Source: Notoacmeibacter marinus | GTDB taxonomy: Bacteria > Pseudomonadota > Alphaproteobacteria > Rhizobiales > Rhizobiaceae | Direction: 5' to 3' | Length of the DNA: 64,000 nucleotides | NCBI RefSeq assembly: GCF_002238045.1 | Contig: NZ_NBYO01000001.1 | Span: 1,364,001-1,428,000 of the forward strand | In this document: positions 8,162 to 16,938 of the stretch, one piece after another | How positions within the stretch are numbered: the first letter of the stretch is position 1 | Layout of the letters: each line of letters begins with the position of its first letter | Program-made: the position numbers and the translations under genes | The notes under the pieces: generated by a model | Databases searched by the model: none | Seen by the model: only the letters and a program-made list of their open reading frames with translations | What the model was told of the DNA's origin: nothing

Positions 8162-11100
8162 ATGCGGATCACGCAGAAAAAGCAGAAGCCGAGTTCGCCC
8201 TTTTCCGGGGCGGGCGTGACGGCGATCCTGGGGCCCACCAATACCGGCAAGACCCATCTGGCGATCGATCGGCTCGTTGCCCACCCATCCGGGATAATCG
8301 GTCTGCCGCTGCGGCTTCTGGCGCGAGAGGTCTATAGCCGCGTCTGCGAGCGGGTCGGCAGCGCCAATGTGGCGTTGATCACGGGCGAGGAGAAGATCGC
8401 GCCGCCCGGCGCACGATACAGCGTCTGCACGGTGGAAGCGCTGCCGCGTCAGACCGATGTCTCCTTCGTCGCCATCGACGAGGTGCAGCTTGCTGGCGAT
8501 CTGGAACGCGGGCACGTCTTCACCGATCGCATCCTGCATCTGCGGGGACGGGACGAAACCCTGCTGCTCGGCGCGGCCACGATGTCGGGCATTCTGTCGC
8601 GCCTTCTGCCGGGGGTGACGATCACCACCAGACCCCGCCTTTCGCAGTTGTTTTACGCCGGTTCACGAAAGATCACCCGGCTGCCGCGCCGCACGGCCAT
8701 CGTCGCCTTCTCCGCCGATCAGGTCTATTCGGTCGCCGAACTGATCCGCCGCCAGCGTGGCGGTGCGGCGGTGGTGCTGGGGGCGTTGTCGCCGCGCACT
8801 CGCAACGCGCAGGTCGAGCTCTACCAGAATGGCGATGTCGATTATCTCGTCGCGACCGATGCGATCGGCATGGGGCTGAACCTCGATGTCGATCATGTGG
8901 CCTTCGCGCAGGGCTGGAAGTTCGACGGTTTCCAGCATCGGGCGCTGAACCCGGCGGAACTGGCGCAGATTGCGGGCCGCGCCGGCCGCTATCAGAATGA
9001 CGGCACGTTCGGCGTGACGGGCCTGCAGGACCCGTTCGACGAAGAGATCGTGCAACGGATCGAGAGCCATGAATTCGCGCCGGTCCGCACCATGCAATGG
9101 CGCAGCCGCGCCTTCGATTTCTCGTCCGTTAAGGGGTTGCTTGCCTCGCTGGACGTTTCGCCCGTCGTCGAAGGGCTGACCCGCGCGCTGCCGGCAACGG
9201 ATGCGCAGGCGCTCGCCTTTCTTACCAAGGACGAGGACGTTCGCGCGCTGGCGAAGGGCCGTAACCGGGTGTCGCTTTTGTGGGATTGCTGCGCGCTGCC
9301 AGACTACCGACGGATCGCGCCGGCCCAGCACGCCGACATTATCGGCCAGCTTTTCGGCGATCTGGCGCGCACTGGCCATGTCGACGAGGATTACATGGCC
9401 GGGCAGGTGAGGCGGGCCGACCGGATCGACGGCGATATCGACACTTTGTCGTCCCGCATCGCCCAGATACGGACCTGGACCTATGTTTCTCATAGAATGG
9501 GCTGGCTTCGCGACCCGATCCACTGGCAGAATGAGACCCGACGGATCGAGGATCGTTTGAGCGATGCGCTGCATGAGCGGTTGACGAAACGCTTCGTTGA
9601 TCGCAGGACAAGTGTTTTGATGAGGCGGCTGAGAGAGAATGCCATGCTGGAAGCGGAAATTGGTTCTGCCGGGGAGGTAACGGTAGAAGGCCACACGATC
9701 GGAACTCTGAACGGGTTCCGGTTCACGGCCGACCGTACGGCGGAAGGGGAGGAGGCCAAGGCCATCCGGAGTGCCGCCGAAAGGGCGCTCGCCGCCGAGT
9801 TCGAGAAACGGGCGGAGCATTTTTCGACCGCGCCCAACAATGATCTGGCCATCGGTTCGGACGGCGTTCTGCGCTGGGTCGGCGATCCGGTGGCCTCGCT
9901 TACATCGGGCGAGGACGTGCTGACGCCGCGGATCGTGCTGCTGGCGGATGAGCAACTGACCGGGCCGATGCGCGACAAGGTGCAGGCGCGGGCCGAGCGC
10001 TATTTGCGTCATCTCGTCGATGTGCAGTTGAAGCCGCTGCTCGACTTGAAAGCGGGGGAGGGGCTGGACGGTATGGCCAAGGGCCTCGCCTATCAGCTGT
10101 TCGAAGCGCTGGGCGTGATCGACCGGCGCAAGGTTGCCGAAGAGGTGCGCGGCCTCGATCAGGATGCGCGGGCCGGTCTTCGCAAGCTGGGCGTACGCTT
10201 CGGCGCCTATCACATTTTCGTTCCGGCTCTTCTGAAACCGGCTCCGGCCGGGCTTTTGACGACGCTTTGGCAGATCGCCAACGATGCGCGCGGCGAACCG
10301 GGTGAGGGCGATGTCATCGCCGCCCTGATGCAGGGTCGCACCTCCTTTCCGATCGATCCGTCCTGGCGAGAGGAATTTTACCGTCTCGGTGGGTTTCGCG
10401 TTCTGGGCCAGCGTGCGGTGCGCGTCGACATTCTGGAGCGGCTGGCCGATCTCATCCGCCCGGCCCTGTCGTGGAAGCCAAGCGATGGAACGCCGCCGGA
10501 CGGGGCCGTCGAAGGCCGCGCCTTTTTCGTGACGCCCGCCATGATGAGCATTCTCGGGGCGACGTCGGACGATATGGAGGAGATTCTGAAAGGCCTCGGC
10601 TATCGCGGGGAGACCAGGCGCGAGGCCGATATCGTCATTCCGAAAACCGATGCGGCCGATGCGCCCGCTACATCGGAAAAAGACGCCGAGAAACCGGAGG
10701 GGTGGACGCCGAAAGCGACGTCGCCCCTGGTCGCCGACACGGACAATGCCCGTGAGGAAGAGGCCAAACATGCCGGTGAAGTCAATGAGACATTGTCTCA
10801 CGCCCATGCCGCGGCGCAGGTCAATATTGCCCGTCAGAGGAAGCTGAAGCCGGAGCCGCACGATCCCCATGCCGTGCTTGGCCAAATCATGGGCGATGTT
10901 CCGGGTTCCGGGCTTGCCGAAGCGGATCGGCATGCCGAGAGGAAACCGATCTCGCCCGCTGCCGTTGCGGACCTGGAAGGCGACCGGGCACAACGCGACG
11001 AAGAAGAGCATATCGGCGAATTGAACGAGACGCTGTGCAGCGCCCATGCCGCTTCTCACATGTCCAAGCATGCCAAGCCGATCGTCGCCAAAAGCGATCC

Positions 11101-11482
11101 TCATGCCGTGATGGCGGCGACGCACGGTCCAGGCGTGACTGCCGGCATCAGCAGCGATGAACTTGGCGAAAAGTCGGCTGTGGTCGAAGACGCGGGGTCC
11201 GACCCGGCAGCCGAAGCCGAAGAAAAGACGATCACCATCTGGCGGCCGGGCCGGACGGATCGCGCCCCGCGTCATGGCGGCAGAAACGCCCGCAATGCTG
11301 GCGGCGAACGCGGCGGACCCAGTCGCAAGGCTCAGCCGAATGGTCGTCCGGCCGGCAAGGGCCAGCGCTCTGCCAAAAAGGGTGGCGGCAAACCGAAGCA
11401 GTACGAAGCACGGCCCCAGAAGGTGGATCCGGATTCACCCTTCGCCAAGCTTCAGTCCCTGAAGGACAAGCTTGGCGACTGA
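8162..11482 (+). CDS. Suv3-like DExH-box helicase with long disordered C-terminal tail
   Basis: A 1106-residue SF2 helicase. Walker A GPTNTGKT is at 24-31, DEVQ (motif II) at 106-109, and AQIAGRAGR (motif VI) at 268-276, followed by Suv3-type C-terminal helical regions to about 840. The order and spacing resemble mitochondrial Suv3 RNA helicase, common as a single copy in alphaproteobacteria; a role in RNA turnover is an inference. From about 850 to the end the protein is charged and low in hydrophobic residues. It contains two copies of an H-x-G-E-x-N-E-T-L...AHAA...DPHAV module (around 870-905 and 950-983) and a basic, Gly/Arg/Lys-rich end likely to bind nucleic acid. AAGAGG precedes the ATG. 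Confidence 0.85.
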   Translation: MRITQKKQKPSSPFSGAGVTAILGPTNTGKTHLAIDRLVAHPSGIIGLPLRLLAREVYSRVCERVGSANVALITGEEKIAPPGARYSVCTVEALPRQTDVSFVAIDEVQLAGDLERGHVFTDRILHLRGRDETLLLGAATMSGILSRLLPGVTITTRPRLSQLFYAGSRKITRLPRRTAIVAFSADQVYSVAELIRRQRGGAAVVLGALSPRTRNAQVELYQNGDVDYLVATDAIGMGLNLDVDHVAFAQGWKFDGFQHRALNPAELAQIAGRAGRYQNDGTFGVTGLQDPFDEEIVQRIESHEFAPVRTMQWRSRAFDFSSVKGLLASLDVSPVVEGLTRALPATDAQALAFLTKDEDVRALAKGRNRVSLLWDCCALPDYRRIAPAQHADIIGQLFGDLARTGHVDEDYMAGQVRRADRIDGDIDTLSSRIAQIRTWTYVSHRMGWLRDPIHWQNETRRIEDRLSDALHERLTKRFVDRRTSVLMRRLRENAMLEAEIGSAGEVTVEGHTIGTLNGFRFTADRTAEGEEAKAIRSAAERALAAEFEKRAEHFSTAPNNDLAIGSDGVLRWVGDPVASLTSGEDVLTPRIVLLADEQLTGPMRDKVQARAERYLRHLVDVQLKPLLDLKAGEGLDGMAKGLAYQLFEALGVIDRRKVAEEVRGLDQDARAGLRKLGVRFGAYHIFVPALLKPAPAGLLTTLWQIANDARGEPGEGDVIAALMQGRTSFPIDPSWREEFYRLGGFRVLGQRAVRVDILERLADLIRPALSWKPSDGTPPDGAVEGRAFFVTPAMMSILGATSDDMEEILKGLGYRGETRREADIVIPKTDAADAPATSEKDAEKPEGWTPKATSPLVADTDNAREEEAKHAGEVNETLSHAHAAAQVNIARQRKLKPEPHDPHAVLGQIMGDVPGSGLAEADRHAERKPISPAAVADLEGDRAQRDEEEHIGELNETLCSAHAASHMSKHAKPIVAKSDPHAVMAATHGPGVTAGISSDELGEKSAVVEDAGSDPAAEAEEKTITIWRPGRTDRAPRHGGRNARNAGGERGGPSRKAQPNGRPAGKGQRSAKKGGGKPKQYEARPQKVDPDSPFAKLQSLKDKLGD

Positions 11483-11544
11483 CCGGACCGGACGGCGTGC
11501 GGGCACCAAAGCGTTCGCGAAGCGAGGAAGGCGGCGACCCGGCT

Positions 11545-11841
11545 ATGCGGAGCCAGCGGCTGGATCGCTGGCTGTATTTCGCCCGTATCAGCAAAAGCCG
11601 GACATTGGCGCAGAAGCTCTGCCAGGCGGGTCATGTGCGGATCAATCGCGACAAGGTGCGGAGCGGCGCGAAGGCGGTTCGGCCCGGCGATGTGCTCACC
11701 CTTTCGCTGCCATCGCGGGTCCGCGTGCTGAAAATCGCCGCCCTCGGCGATCGTCGGGGGCCGGCGGCCGAGGCGCAGACCCTCTATGAAGACATGACGC
11801 CGGCATCGCCATCGCCACAGCTGTTTCCGCCACGGCGCTGA
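11545..11841 (+). CDS. S4-domain RNA-binding protein (HslR/Hsp15-like)
   Basis: A 98-residue basic protein. The S4 fold is visible as SQRLDRWLYFARISKSRTLAQKLCQAG...VRINRDKV followed by RPGDVLTL. It resembles heat-shock protein 15 (HslR), which binds stalled 50S subunits carrying nascent chains. The tail GPAAEAQTLYEDMTP is typical of the alphaproteobacterial members. The start could instead be the GTG at 11497, giving a 16-residue longer basic leader. It lies 62 bp behind the helicase, plausibly in the same transcript. Confidence 0.85.
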   Translation: MRSQRLDRWLYFARISKSRTLAQKLCQAGHVRINRDKVRSGAKAVRPGDVLTLSLPSRVRVLKIAALGDRRGPAAEAQTLYEDMTPASPSPQLFPPRR

Positions 11842-11966
11842 AATAATGTTTCGCCTTTCGAATGTCTGGCAGACGCATCTGTGCCTTGAAAGGCAAAGCC
11901 GGACATTATAGGTCCGTGCCGACGTCTCCCGAGACACATCTACCGCAATTCCGAAAGTGGAACTCG

Positions 11967-12305
11967 ATGACCTATCTCGTCACGGATAACTGCATCAAAT
12001 GCAAATATACCGACTGCGTGGAAGTTTGTCCGGTAGACTGTTTCTACGAAGGTGAGAACATGCTGGTCATCCACCCGGACGAATGCATCGATTGCGGGGT
12101 GTGCGAACCGGAATGCCCGGCAGACGCCATCAAGCCCGATACCGAACCGGGGCTCGACAAATGGCTGGAAATCAACACCGAATATGCCGAAAAATGGCCC
12201 AATATCACGGTGAAGAAAGAGCAGTTGCCGGAAGCCGAGAAGTTCGATGGCGAAGATGGCAAGCTCGACAAATACTTCTCGCCGGAGCCGGGCGAAGGCG
12301 ACTGA
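11967..12305 (+). CDS. fdxA: 7Fe ferredoxin FdxA ([3Fe-4S][4Fe-4S])
   Basis: A 112-residue ferredoxin, exactly the usual FdxA length. The Cys clusters are C9, C12, C17, C21, C25 ([18 protein letters not shown]) and C40, C43, C46, C50 ([11 protein letters not shown]), fitting one 3Fe-4S and one 4Fe-4S centre. The acidic C-terminal extension (about 55-112) is typical. It is a cytoplasmic electron carrier with unknown partners. It sits directly upstream of carD, a linkage that I recall from other rhizobial genomes. Confidence 0.95.
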   Translation: MTYLVTDNCIKCKYTDCVEVCPVDCFYEGENMLVIHPDECIDCGVCEPECPADAIKPDTEPGLDKWLEINTEYAEKWPNITVKKEQLPEAEKFDGEDGKLDKYFSPEPGEGD

Positions 12306-12658
12306 CCGGCAAAGGCGAACCGCAGCCTTCGCTATGGACATGACCGCGATGGCTGCGTAAACCATAGACAATGATTCTGGCATCTTGCGGTATTCGCGCA
12401 CGCAGCAAATATTTGCTTTGCGGCGTATTTCGTGTTACGTTTCTGACGCATGCCGCAACATCAAGCAGTTTTCAGGCGCTTTCTTTGACCACTTGCTGAG
12501 ACTTCGCAGTTCTGACCGTACTCGTTTCGACAAACGCTGGACGGTAGAGCCAAATTCGTTTCGCTGCGGACACGGTTAAAGATATGTTAATCGCCGAGTT
12601 GATGGCGGTCTGCGACTTCAAGCCCCGCGCCGTGGGGCGAATAGGGAGTTTGCCGAGT
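12306..12658. other. Intergenic region upstream of carD
   Basis: About 350 bp without a supported gene. It contains a perfect 14-bp palindrome AGCAAATATTTGCT at 12404-12417 in an otherwise GC-rich setting, a candidate operator. A GGGAG-like ribosome-binding site lies about 10 bp before the carD ATG. A 64-codon frame at 12385-12579 lacks coding features. Confidence 0.5.
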
Positions 12659-13228
12659 ATGGCCAGTAAGAAACCAGCACAGCGTCAAGGTTACAAGACG
12701 GGACAGTTCATCGTCTATCCGGCGCATGGCGTGGGTCAGATCACAGCGATCGAAGAGCAGGAAGTCGCCGGCATCAAGCTGGAACTGTTCGTGATCGATT
12801 TTCAGAAGGACAAGATGCGGCTGAAGGTGCCGGTCGCCAAGGCCGAATCGGTCGGGATGCGCCGTCTTTCCGAAGGCGACTATGTCGAGCGCGCCCTGAA
12901 GGTCGTGCAGGGCAAGGCGCGTGTGAAGCGCACCATGTGGTCGCGCCGCGCCCAGGAATACGACGCCAAGATCAATTCCGGCGATCTGATCTCCATCGCC
13001 GAAGTGGTCCGCGATCTCTACCGTGACCAGAGCCAGCCGGAACAGTCCTACTCCGAACGCCAGCTTTATGAAGCGGCGCTGGATCGTATGGCGCGCGAAA
13101 TCGCAGCGGTGAACAAGATGAGCGAAACCGAAGCGGTTCACCTCATCGAGCAGAATCTGGCCAAGGGCCCGAAACGCGGCGCGAAGGCCAATGACAGCGA
13201 AGCCGATTCCAAGGAAGAAGCGGCCTGA
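12659..13228 (+). CDS. carD: CarD/CdnL-family transcriptional regulator
   Basis: A 189-residue protein. The N-terminal CarD-CdnL RNA-polymerase-interacting domain (about 10-65) is shown by FIVYPAHGVGQITAIEEQEVAGIKLELFVIDF. A helical DNA-binding domain follows, with RRAQEYDAKINSGDLISIAEVVRDLYR and the QLYEAALDRMAREIAAV segment. CarD stabilises the open promoter complex at sigma70 promoters, especially rRNA. The ATG at 12659 is preferred to the upstream frame beginning 12584. A strong terminator follows. Confidence 0.93.
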   Translation: MASKKPAQRQGYKTGQFIVYPAHGVGQITAIEEQEVAGIKLELFVIDFQKDKMRLKVPVAKAESVGMRRLSEGDYVERALKVVQGKARVKRTMWSRRAQEYDAKINSGDLISIAEVVRDLYRDQSQPEQSYSERQLYEAALDRMAREIAAVNKMSETEAVHLIEQNLAKGPKRGAKANDSEADSKEEAA

Positions 13229-13261
13229 TCGCGATCGATCTGCAGGACAGACCTTTTGAAG

Positions 13262-13285
13262 AACCCGGCTTCGGCCGGGTTTTTT
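13262..13285 (+). terminator. Intrinsic terminator after carD
   Basis: A perfect stem AACCCGGC (13262-13269), UUCG tetraloop, GCCGGGTT (13274-13281), then T6. Confidence 0.93.
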
Positions 13286-13534
13286 ACGCGACTGTCACAA
13301 AAAGGATTTGGCAAGGCCTTGACCGCCTCTGCAACTTCGAGACGGACTTGTCAAGTCTAAAAACCTAAGAAATTCCGAGGGTTCCGGCTATAAAAATTTC
13401 TGTGGGGCCGGAACCTTGCCCGCCAAACGGCATTCTTCCTTCGAGGCTGGATGTGGTGGCGTGAAATCTCCTCTTCGTCTGGTTCATGACTCAGCCTTGC
13501 CTCAAGGCTGCATTTTATGACGAAAGGGATTGCC

Positions 13535-14404
13535 ATGCGAAACGACAGCGGCCGCTCCTCCATGATCCGGGCAGCGATGAAGGCGCCCTATCTCGAACGG
13601 CAGGAAGAACACGAGCTTGCCGTTCGTTGGAAGGACCAGCAGGATCAGGTCGCTCTTCACAAAATCACGACGGCCCATATGCGGCTGGTGATTTCCATGG
13701 CTTCCAAGTTTCGCAATTTCGGTCTTCCGATGAGCGATCTCATCCAGGAGGGCCATGTCGGTCTTCTCGAAGCGGCCGCGCGGTTCGAGCCGGAACGCGA
13801 GGTTCGCTTCTCCACATACGCCACCTGGTGGATCCGGGCCTCGATTCAGGATTACATCCTGCGGAACTGGTCCATCGTTCGCGGAGGCACATCCTCCGCT
13901 CAGAAATCGCTGTTCTTCAATCTTCGCCGCCTTCGCGCCAAGCTGAGCCAGGGCGGCGAAATGCTGTCATCCGCCGTGATGTACAAGGAAATCTCCTCGG
14001 CGCTCGGCGTTTCCGAATCGGATGTGGCGCTGATGGATAGCCGCCTTTCCGGTCCCGATTCCTCGCTGAATGCGCCGATGGTTGCCGACAGCGACGGCAG
14101 CGCGGATCGCCAGGACTTTCTCGTCAGCGACGATCCGCTGCCCGATGAGGTTGTCGGCACAAGCATCGATGAGAGCCGCCGGACCGAGTGGCTCCGCACG
14201 GCGCTGTCTGTGCTGAACGAGCGAGAATTGCGGATCATCAATGAGCGCCGCCTCTGCGATAATGGCGCGACGCTGGAAGCGCTCGGCGACAAGCTGGGCA
14301 TCTCCAAGGAGCGCGTCCGGCAGATCGAAAGCCGTGCCATGGAGAAGCTGCGCGGCGCGCTGATGAAGGATCATCCCGAAATCGTCGATCACGCCACGGC
14401 CTGA
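13535..14404 (+). CDS. rpoH2: RNA polymerase sigma-32-type factor RpoH2
   Basis: A 289-residue sigma factor. Region 2 has MRLVISMASKFRNFGLPMSD, LIQEGHVGLLEA and RFSTYATWWIRASIQDYIL. The RpoH box region is QKSLFFNLRRLRAKL, and region 4 HTH is LEALGDKLGISKERVRQIE. The combination matches rhizobial RpoH2, one of two heat-shock-type sigma factors in many alphaproteobacteria and linked there to oxidative and photo-oxidative stress. AAAGGG precedes the ATG at 13535; another in-frame start lies at 13517. The 250 bp between the carD terminator and this gene hold its promoter, but I cannot identify it with confidence. Confidence 0.92.
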   Translation: MRNDSGRSSMIRAAMKAPYLERQEEHELAVRWKDQQDQVALHKITTAHMRLVISMASKFRNFGLPMSDLIQEGHVGLLEAAARFEPEREVRFSTYATWWIRASIQDYILRNWSIVRGGTSSAQKSLFFNLRRLRAKLSQGGEMLSSAVMYKEISSALGVSESDVALMDSRLSGPDSSLNAPMVADSDGSADRQDFLVSDDPLPDEVVGTSIDESRRTEWLRTALSVLNERELRIINERRLCDNGATLEALGDKLGISKERVRQIESRAMEKLRGALMKDHPEIVDHATA

Positions 14405-14451
14405 CTGGTCTGATCCGCCATTCACCGGCGGGATGCACGCACGAAACTTTT

Positions 14452-14479
14452 GCCCGGTCTTTTCGAAGGCCGGGCCTTT
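14452..14479. terminator. Terminator between rpoH2 and the converging protease gene
   Basis: Stem GCCCGGTCTT with loop TTCG and AAGGCCGGGC, followed by TTTTTATT on the plus strand. It probably ends rpoH2 and may also act on the convergent minus-strand gene that stops at 14480. Confidence 0.85.
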
Positions 14480-16042
14480 TTATTCGACGACCAGCTTGAA
14501 TTTTTCGCCCGCGCGAATCCTGTCGTTTTTGCTCAGCCCGTTCAAGACGAGGAAGAGCTGCTCCTTGCGCGTTACCGGGGCCATCTTCGCTGCAAGGCTG
14601 CCGATCGTGTCACTGCCGCTCGCGGTAACGATCCTGATCCGCAGGGGTTTCAGGGTGGCGCGTTCCGATTTCGGCAGTACGCGGAAGGAGCGGGCGGTCG
14701 TATGGGCCAGCCTGGCGAGTTCCTTCGTTCCGACGGGCGCAGCGGTAAGCAGTCGATAAACGGTGTTGTCGACACGGTAGACCGAAATGGCGAACTCCCA
14801 GCCATCGGCGGCGGCCCGCGCGCGCGCATAGGGCAGGCCGTTGACCTGACCCGCCTCGACAGAATTGGGATCGAGCCCGCCGATCCAGCCGCTGGCCAGA
14901 TAATCCGTCAGCGAAATGCTGCGGGCCACGCGTACCCCATCGAACCGGATCGCCATGTCATTCGGCCCCGCCGCCGTGACCGCCTCGGAAGAATTGTCGA
15001 TGACGAAACCTTCGGGCACCCGAAAGCCGATACCGATTCTGGGATGCAGGAAATCGCGGCCGCGAATGAAGCCCTCGCGCGCCGTGTCGCCATAAGTCAT
15101 GCCGTCGATGCCGGCTAGATAGGCGTCGCGCGCGCGTGTTCCGACGCCCGGCCCGCCCTGCTGCCGCGCCAGGCGCTGGGCGATTTCCATGCGGCGCTCG
15201 CTGGTCGGATGGCTGGCTAGAAAATCCAGCTCGGGCTTGGCGCCCGTGACCGAGCGAAACCGTGTGTAAGCACTGAGAGACCGGAGAAACCGGACGGCAG
15301 CGTAGGGATCGAAGCCAGCGGCGGCCGTGGCGCGAATGCCGATGGCGTCGGCCGCCAATTCCTGCCCGCGTGAAAACTGCGCCAGGCGAAGCTGGCCGCG
15401 AATAGCCGCCGCGCGCGCCGCATTGGAGCTGCCGAGCAGGTCCTCGGCGACTTTGGTCGCAACGGTCTCGGCCCGCTCCATCTTCTGGCGTTCGATGCCA
15501 TGATTGGCCGTGACATGCGCCATCTCATGGGCGATCACGGTCGCAAGCTCCGCCGAATCACTGGCAAGAGCCAGAAGGCCGCGAGTGATATAGAGATAAC
15601 CGCCGGGCAGCGCGAAAGCGTTGATCGAGGGCGAATCCAGCACGGTAATATTGTAGATCTGCGTATTGTTGTCGCCTGCGGTCGTCAGTTCGCCCACAAT
15701 GCGTGCGACCGTCCGCTCCAGCTTGGGATCGTTGTATTCGCCGCCATAGGACGCCACGATCTTCGGGTGCTGCTCGGCAGCCAGCCGGCGCAGGCGGTTG
15801 TTGCCGGCCACATTGTCCACCGTCACCGGCTTGGAGGATGGGCTGAGAATGGCTTCGCCCCGGGACTGGCCCGACGTCTCCACAATGCTGTCGGTCACGG
15901 CGGCACAGCCGGAAAGGGCCAGGCCCGCAAGAGCGACAAGGCCGATGGCGCGCCGATGGACCGTGCCGCCTTTCCGCAAAACGGTGAAATTCGGGCCGTA
16001 TATCAAACGTGAAAAACCCCGTTCATCCCTAATCGTTCGCAT
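14480..16042 (-). CDS. M48-family zinc metalloprotease lipoprotein (BepA/LoiP-like)
   Basis: A 520-residue protein. A lipoprotein signal ends in LALSGC (lipid-modified Cys46 in this start). The peptidase domain has the zinc motif HEMAH near residue 172 and the downstream metal-ligand region GQELAADAIGIR. The C-terminal 60 residues (VTASGSDTIGSLAAKM...LNGLSKNDRI.AGEKFKLVV) resemble a LysM-type or SH3-like cell-wall module. The family performs periplasmic quality control of outer-membrane proteins. The ATG at 16042 leaves an unusually long leader before the signal; a TTG at 15979 would give a normal 25-residue lipoprotein signal. Confidence 0.88.
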   Translation of the reverse strand: MRTIRDERGFSRLIYGPNFTVLRKGGTVHRRAIGLVALAGLALSGCAAVTDSIVETSGQSRGEAILSPSSKPVTVDNVAGNNRLRRLAAEQHPKIVASYGGEYNDPKLERTVARIVGELTTAGDNNTQIYNITVLDSPSINAFALPGGYLYITRGLLALASDSAELATVIAHEMAHVTANHGIERQKMERAETVATKVAEDLLGSSNAARAAAIRGQLRLAQFSRGQELAADAIGIRATAAAGFDPYAAVRFLRSLSAYTRFRSVTGAKPELDFLASHPTSERRMEIAQRLARQQGGPGVGTRARDAYLAGIDGMTYGDTAREGFIRGRDFLHPRIGIGFRVPEGFVIDNSSEAVTAAGPNDMAIRFDGVRVARSISLTDYLASGWIGGLDPNSVEAGQVNGLPYARARAAADGWEFAISVYRVDNTVYRLLTAAPVGTKELARLAHTTARSFRVLPKSERATLKPLRIRIVTASGSDTIGSLAAKMAPVTRKEQLFLVLNGLSKNDRIRAGEKFKLVVE

Positions 16043-16224
16043 GTGTCCCGCCCATGCCGGCCGCTAAAGCCCAACCGACCGTGTGCTGGCCTAATTCAGG
16101 ATTATGGCCCCTTCCGGGCATTTGCGTGGCGCGAGACGTCGCAAGACTATGGCTGGCGAAAGGTGAAGGAAATGGTTAGAGCGGGCGGCTTGAATTGGGC
16201 TGGCGAAGAATGAGGCGACACGAC

Positions 16225-16935
16225 ATGACCCGCTATGCGCTGTTTCTCGGAGGCGACATGGACGCCACGCCGCGCCTGATGAGCCAGGTTGCCGGCCTGC
16301 CGGCTATCGCTGCCGATAGCGGTATGAAACATGCCGAGACGCTCGGCGTGACCCCGGAACTGTGGATCGGCGATTTCGACAGCGTAACCCCGGGCGACAT
16401 GGAGCGATTCCGCGATGTCGCCATGGAACGCCATCCGGTTGACAAGGATATGACCGACGGCGATCTGGCGTTTCGCGAGGCGATCCGGCGGGGCGCGCGT
16501 TCTCTGCTCGTGGTCGGCGCGTTTGGCGGTGCACGCCTCGACCATGCGATGCAGATCACAATGGCCGCGATCGGATTGCACGAGGCGGGGATCGACACGA
16601 TGCTGACCGATGGTCGGCAGGAAGGCCATCCGCTTCGCATCGGCGAAGAGAACCGGTTCGAGCTGTCCGAAGGCACGCTGTTTTCTATTCTGGTCTTCGC
16701 CGATCTGAAGGATCTGTCAGTCAGCGGCGCCCGTTGGCCGCTTGCCGATGAAGCGATCCCGTTCGGCTCGTCGCGGACGCTCTCCAATGTGGCGGAAGGG
16801 CCGGTCACGATCACCCTTTCGGCCGGGCGCGGCCTGCTGCTTGTGACGCAGGACGTCATCGAGCCGGCCTCAACCGACCGCATGGTCGCCGAGATGATCG
16901 CCGATGCCGCCGAATCCGGCGAAGGGGCGGGCTGA
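16225..16935 (+). CDS. thiN: Thiamine diphosphokinase
   Basis: A 236-residue protein. Catalytic-domain blocks are ADSGMKHAETLGVTPELWIGDFDSV, DKDMTDGDLAFREAI and GAFGGARLDHAM, which match bacterial thiamine pyrophosphokinase (thiamine + ATP to TPP + AMP). The second half is the beta-rich thiamine-binding region. The start at 16225 is 10 bases after a GAGG; another possible start is 16195. TPP is the cofactor of the transketolase encoded 3 kb downstream. It is followed within 3 bp by the ABC-F gene, suggesting an operon. Confidence 0.88.
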   Translation: MTRYALFLGGDMDATPRLMSQVAGLPAIAADSGMKHAETLGVTPELWIGDFDSVTPGDMERFRDVAMERHPVDKDMTDGDLAFREAIRRGARSLLVVGAFGGARLDHAMQITMAAIGLHEAGIDTMLTDGRQEGHPLRIGEENRFELSEGTLFSILVFADLKDLSVSGARWPLADEAIPFGSSRTLSNVAEGPVTITLSAGRGLLLVTQDVIEPASTDRMVAEMIADAAESGEGAG

Positions 16936-16938
16936 TCA

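Noticed and set aside
8663-11275. 870-codon open frame on the minus strand
   Set aside because: It lies opposite the helicase in the antisense frame expected from high-GC third-position bias. Its composition is rich in Arg, Gly, Asp and His with no recognisable motif or ribosome-binding site.
13400-13440. EcfG promoter upstream of rpoH2 (GGAAC near 13410)
   Set aside because: There is no CGTT-like element at the required 16-18 base spacing.
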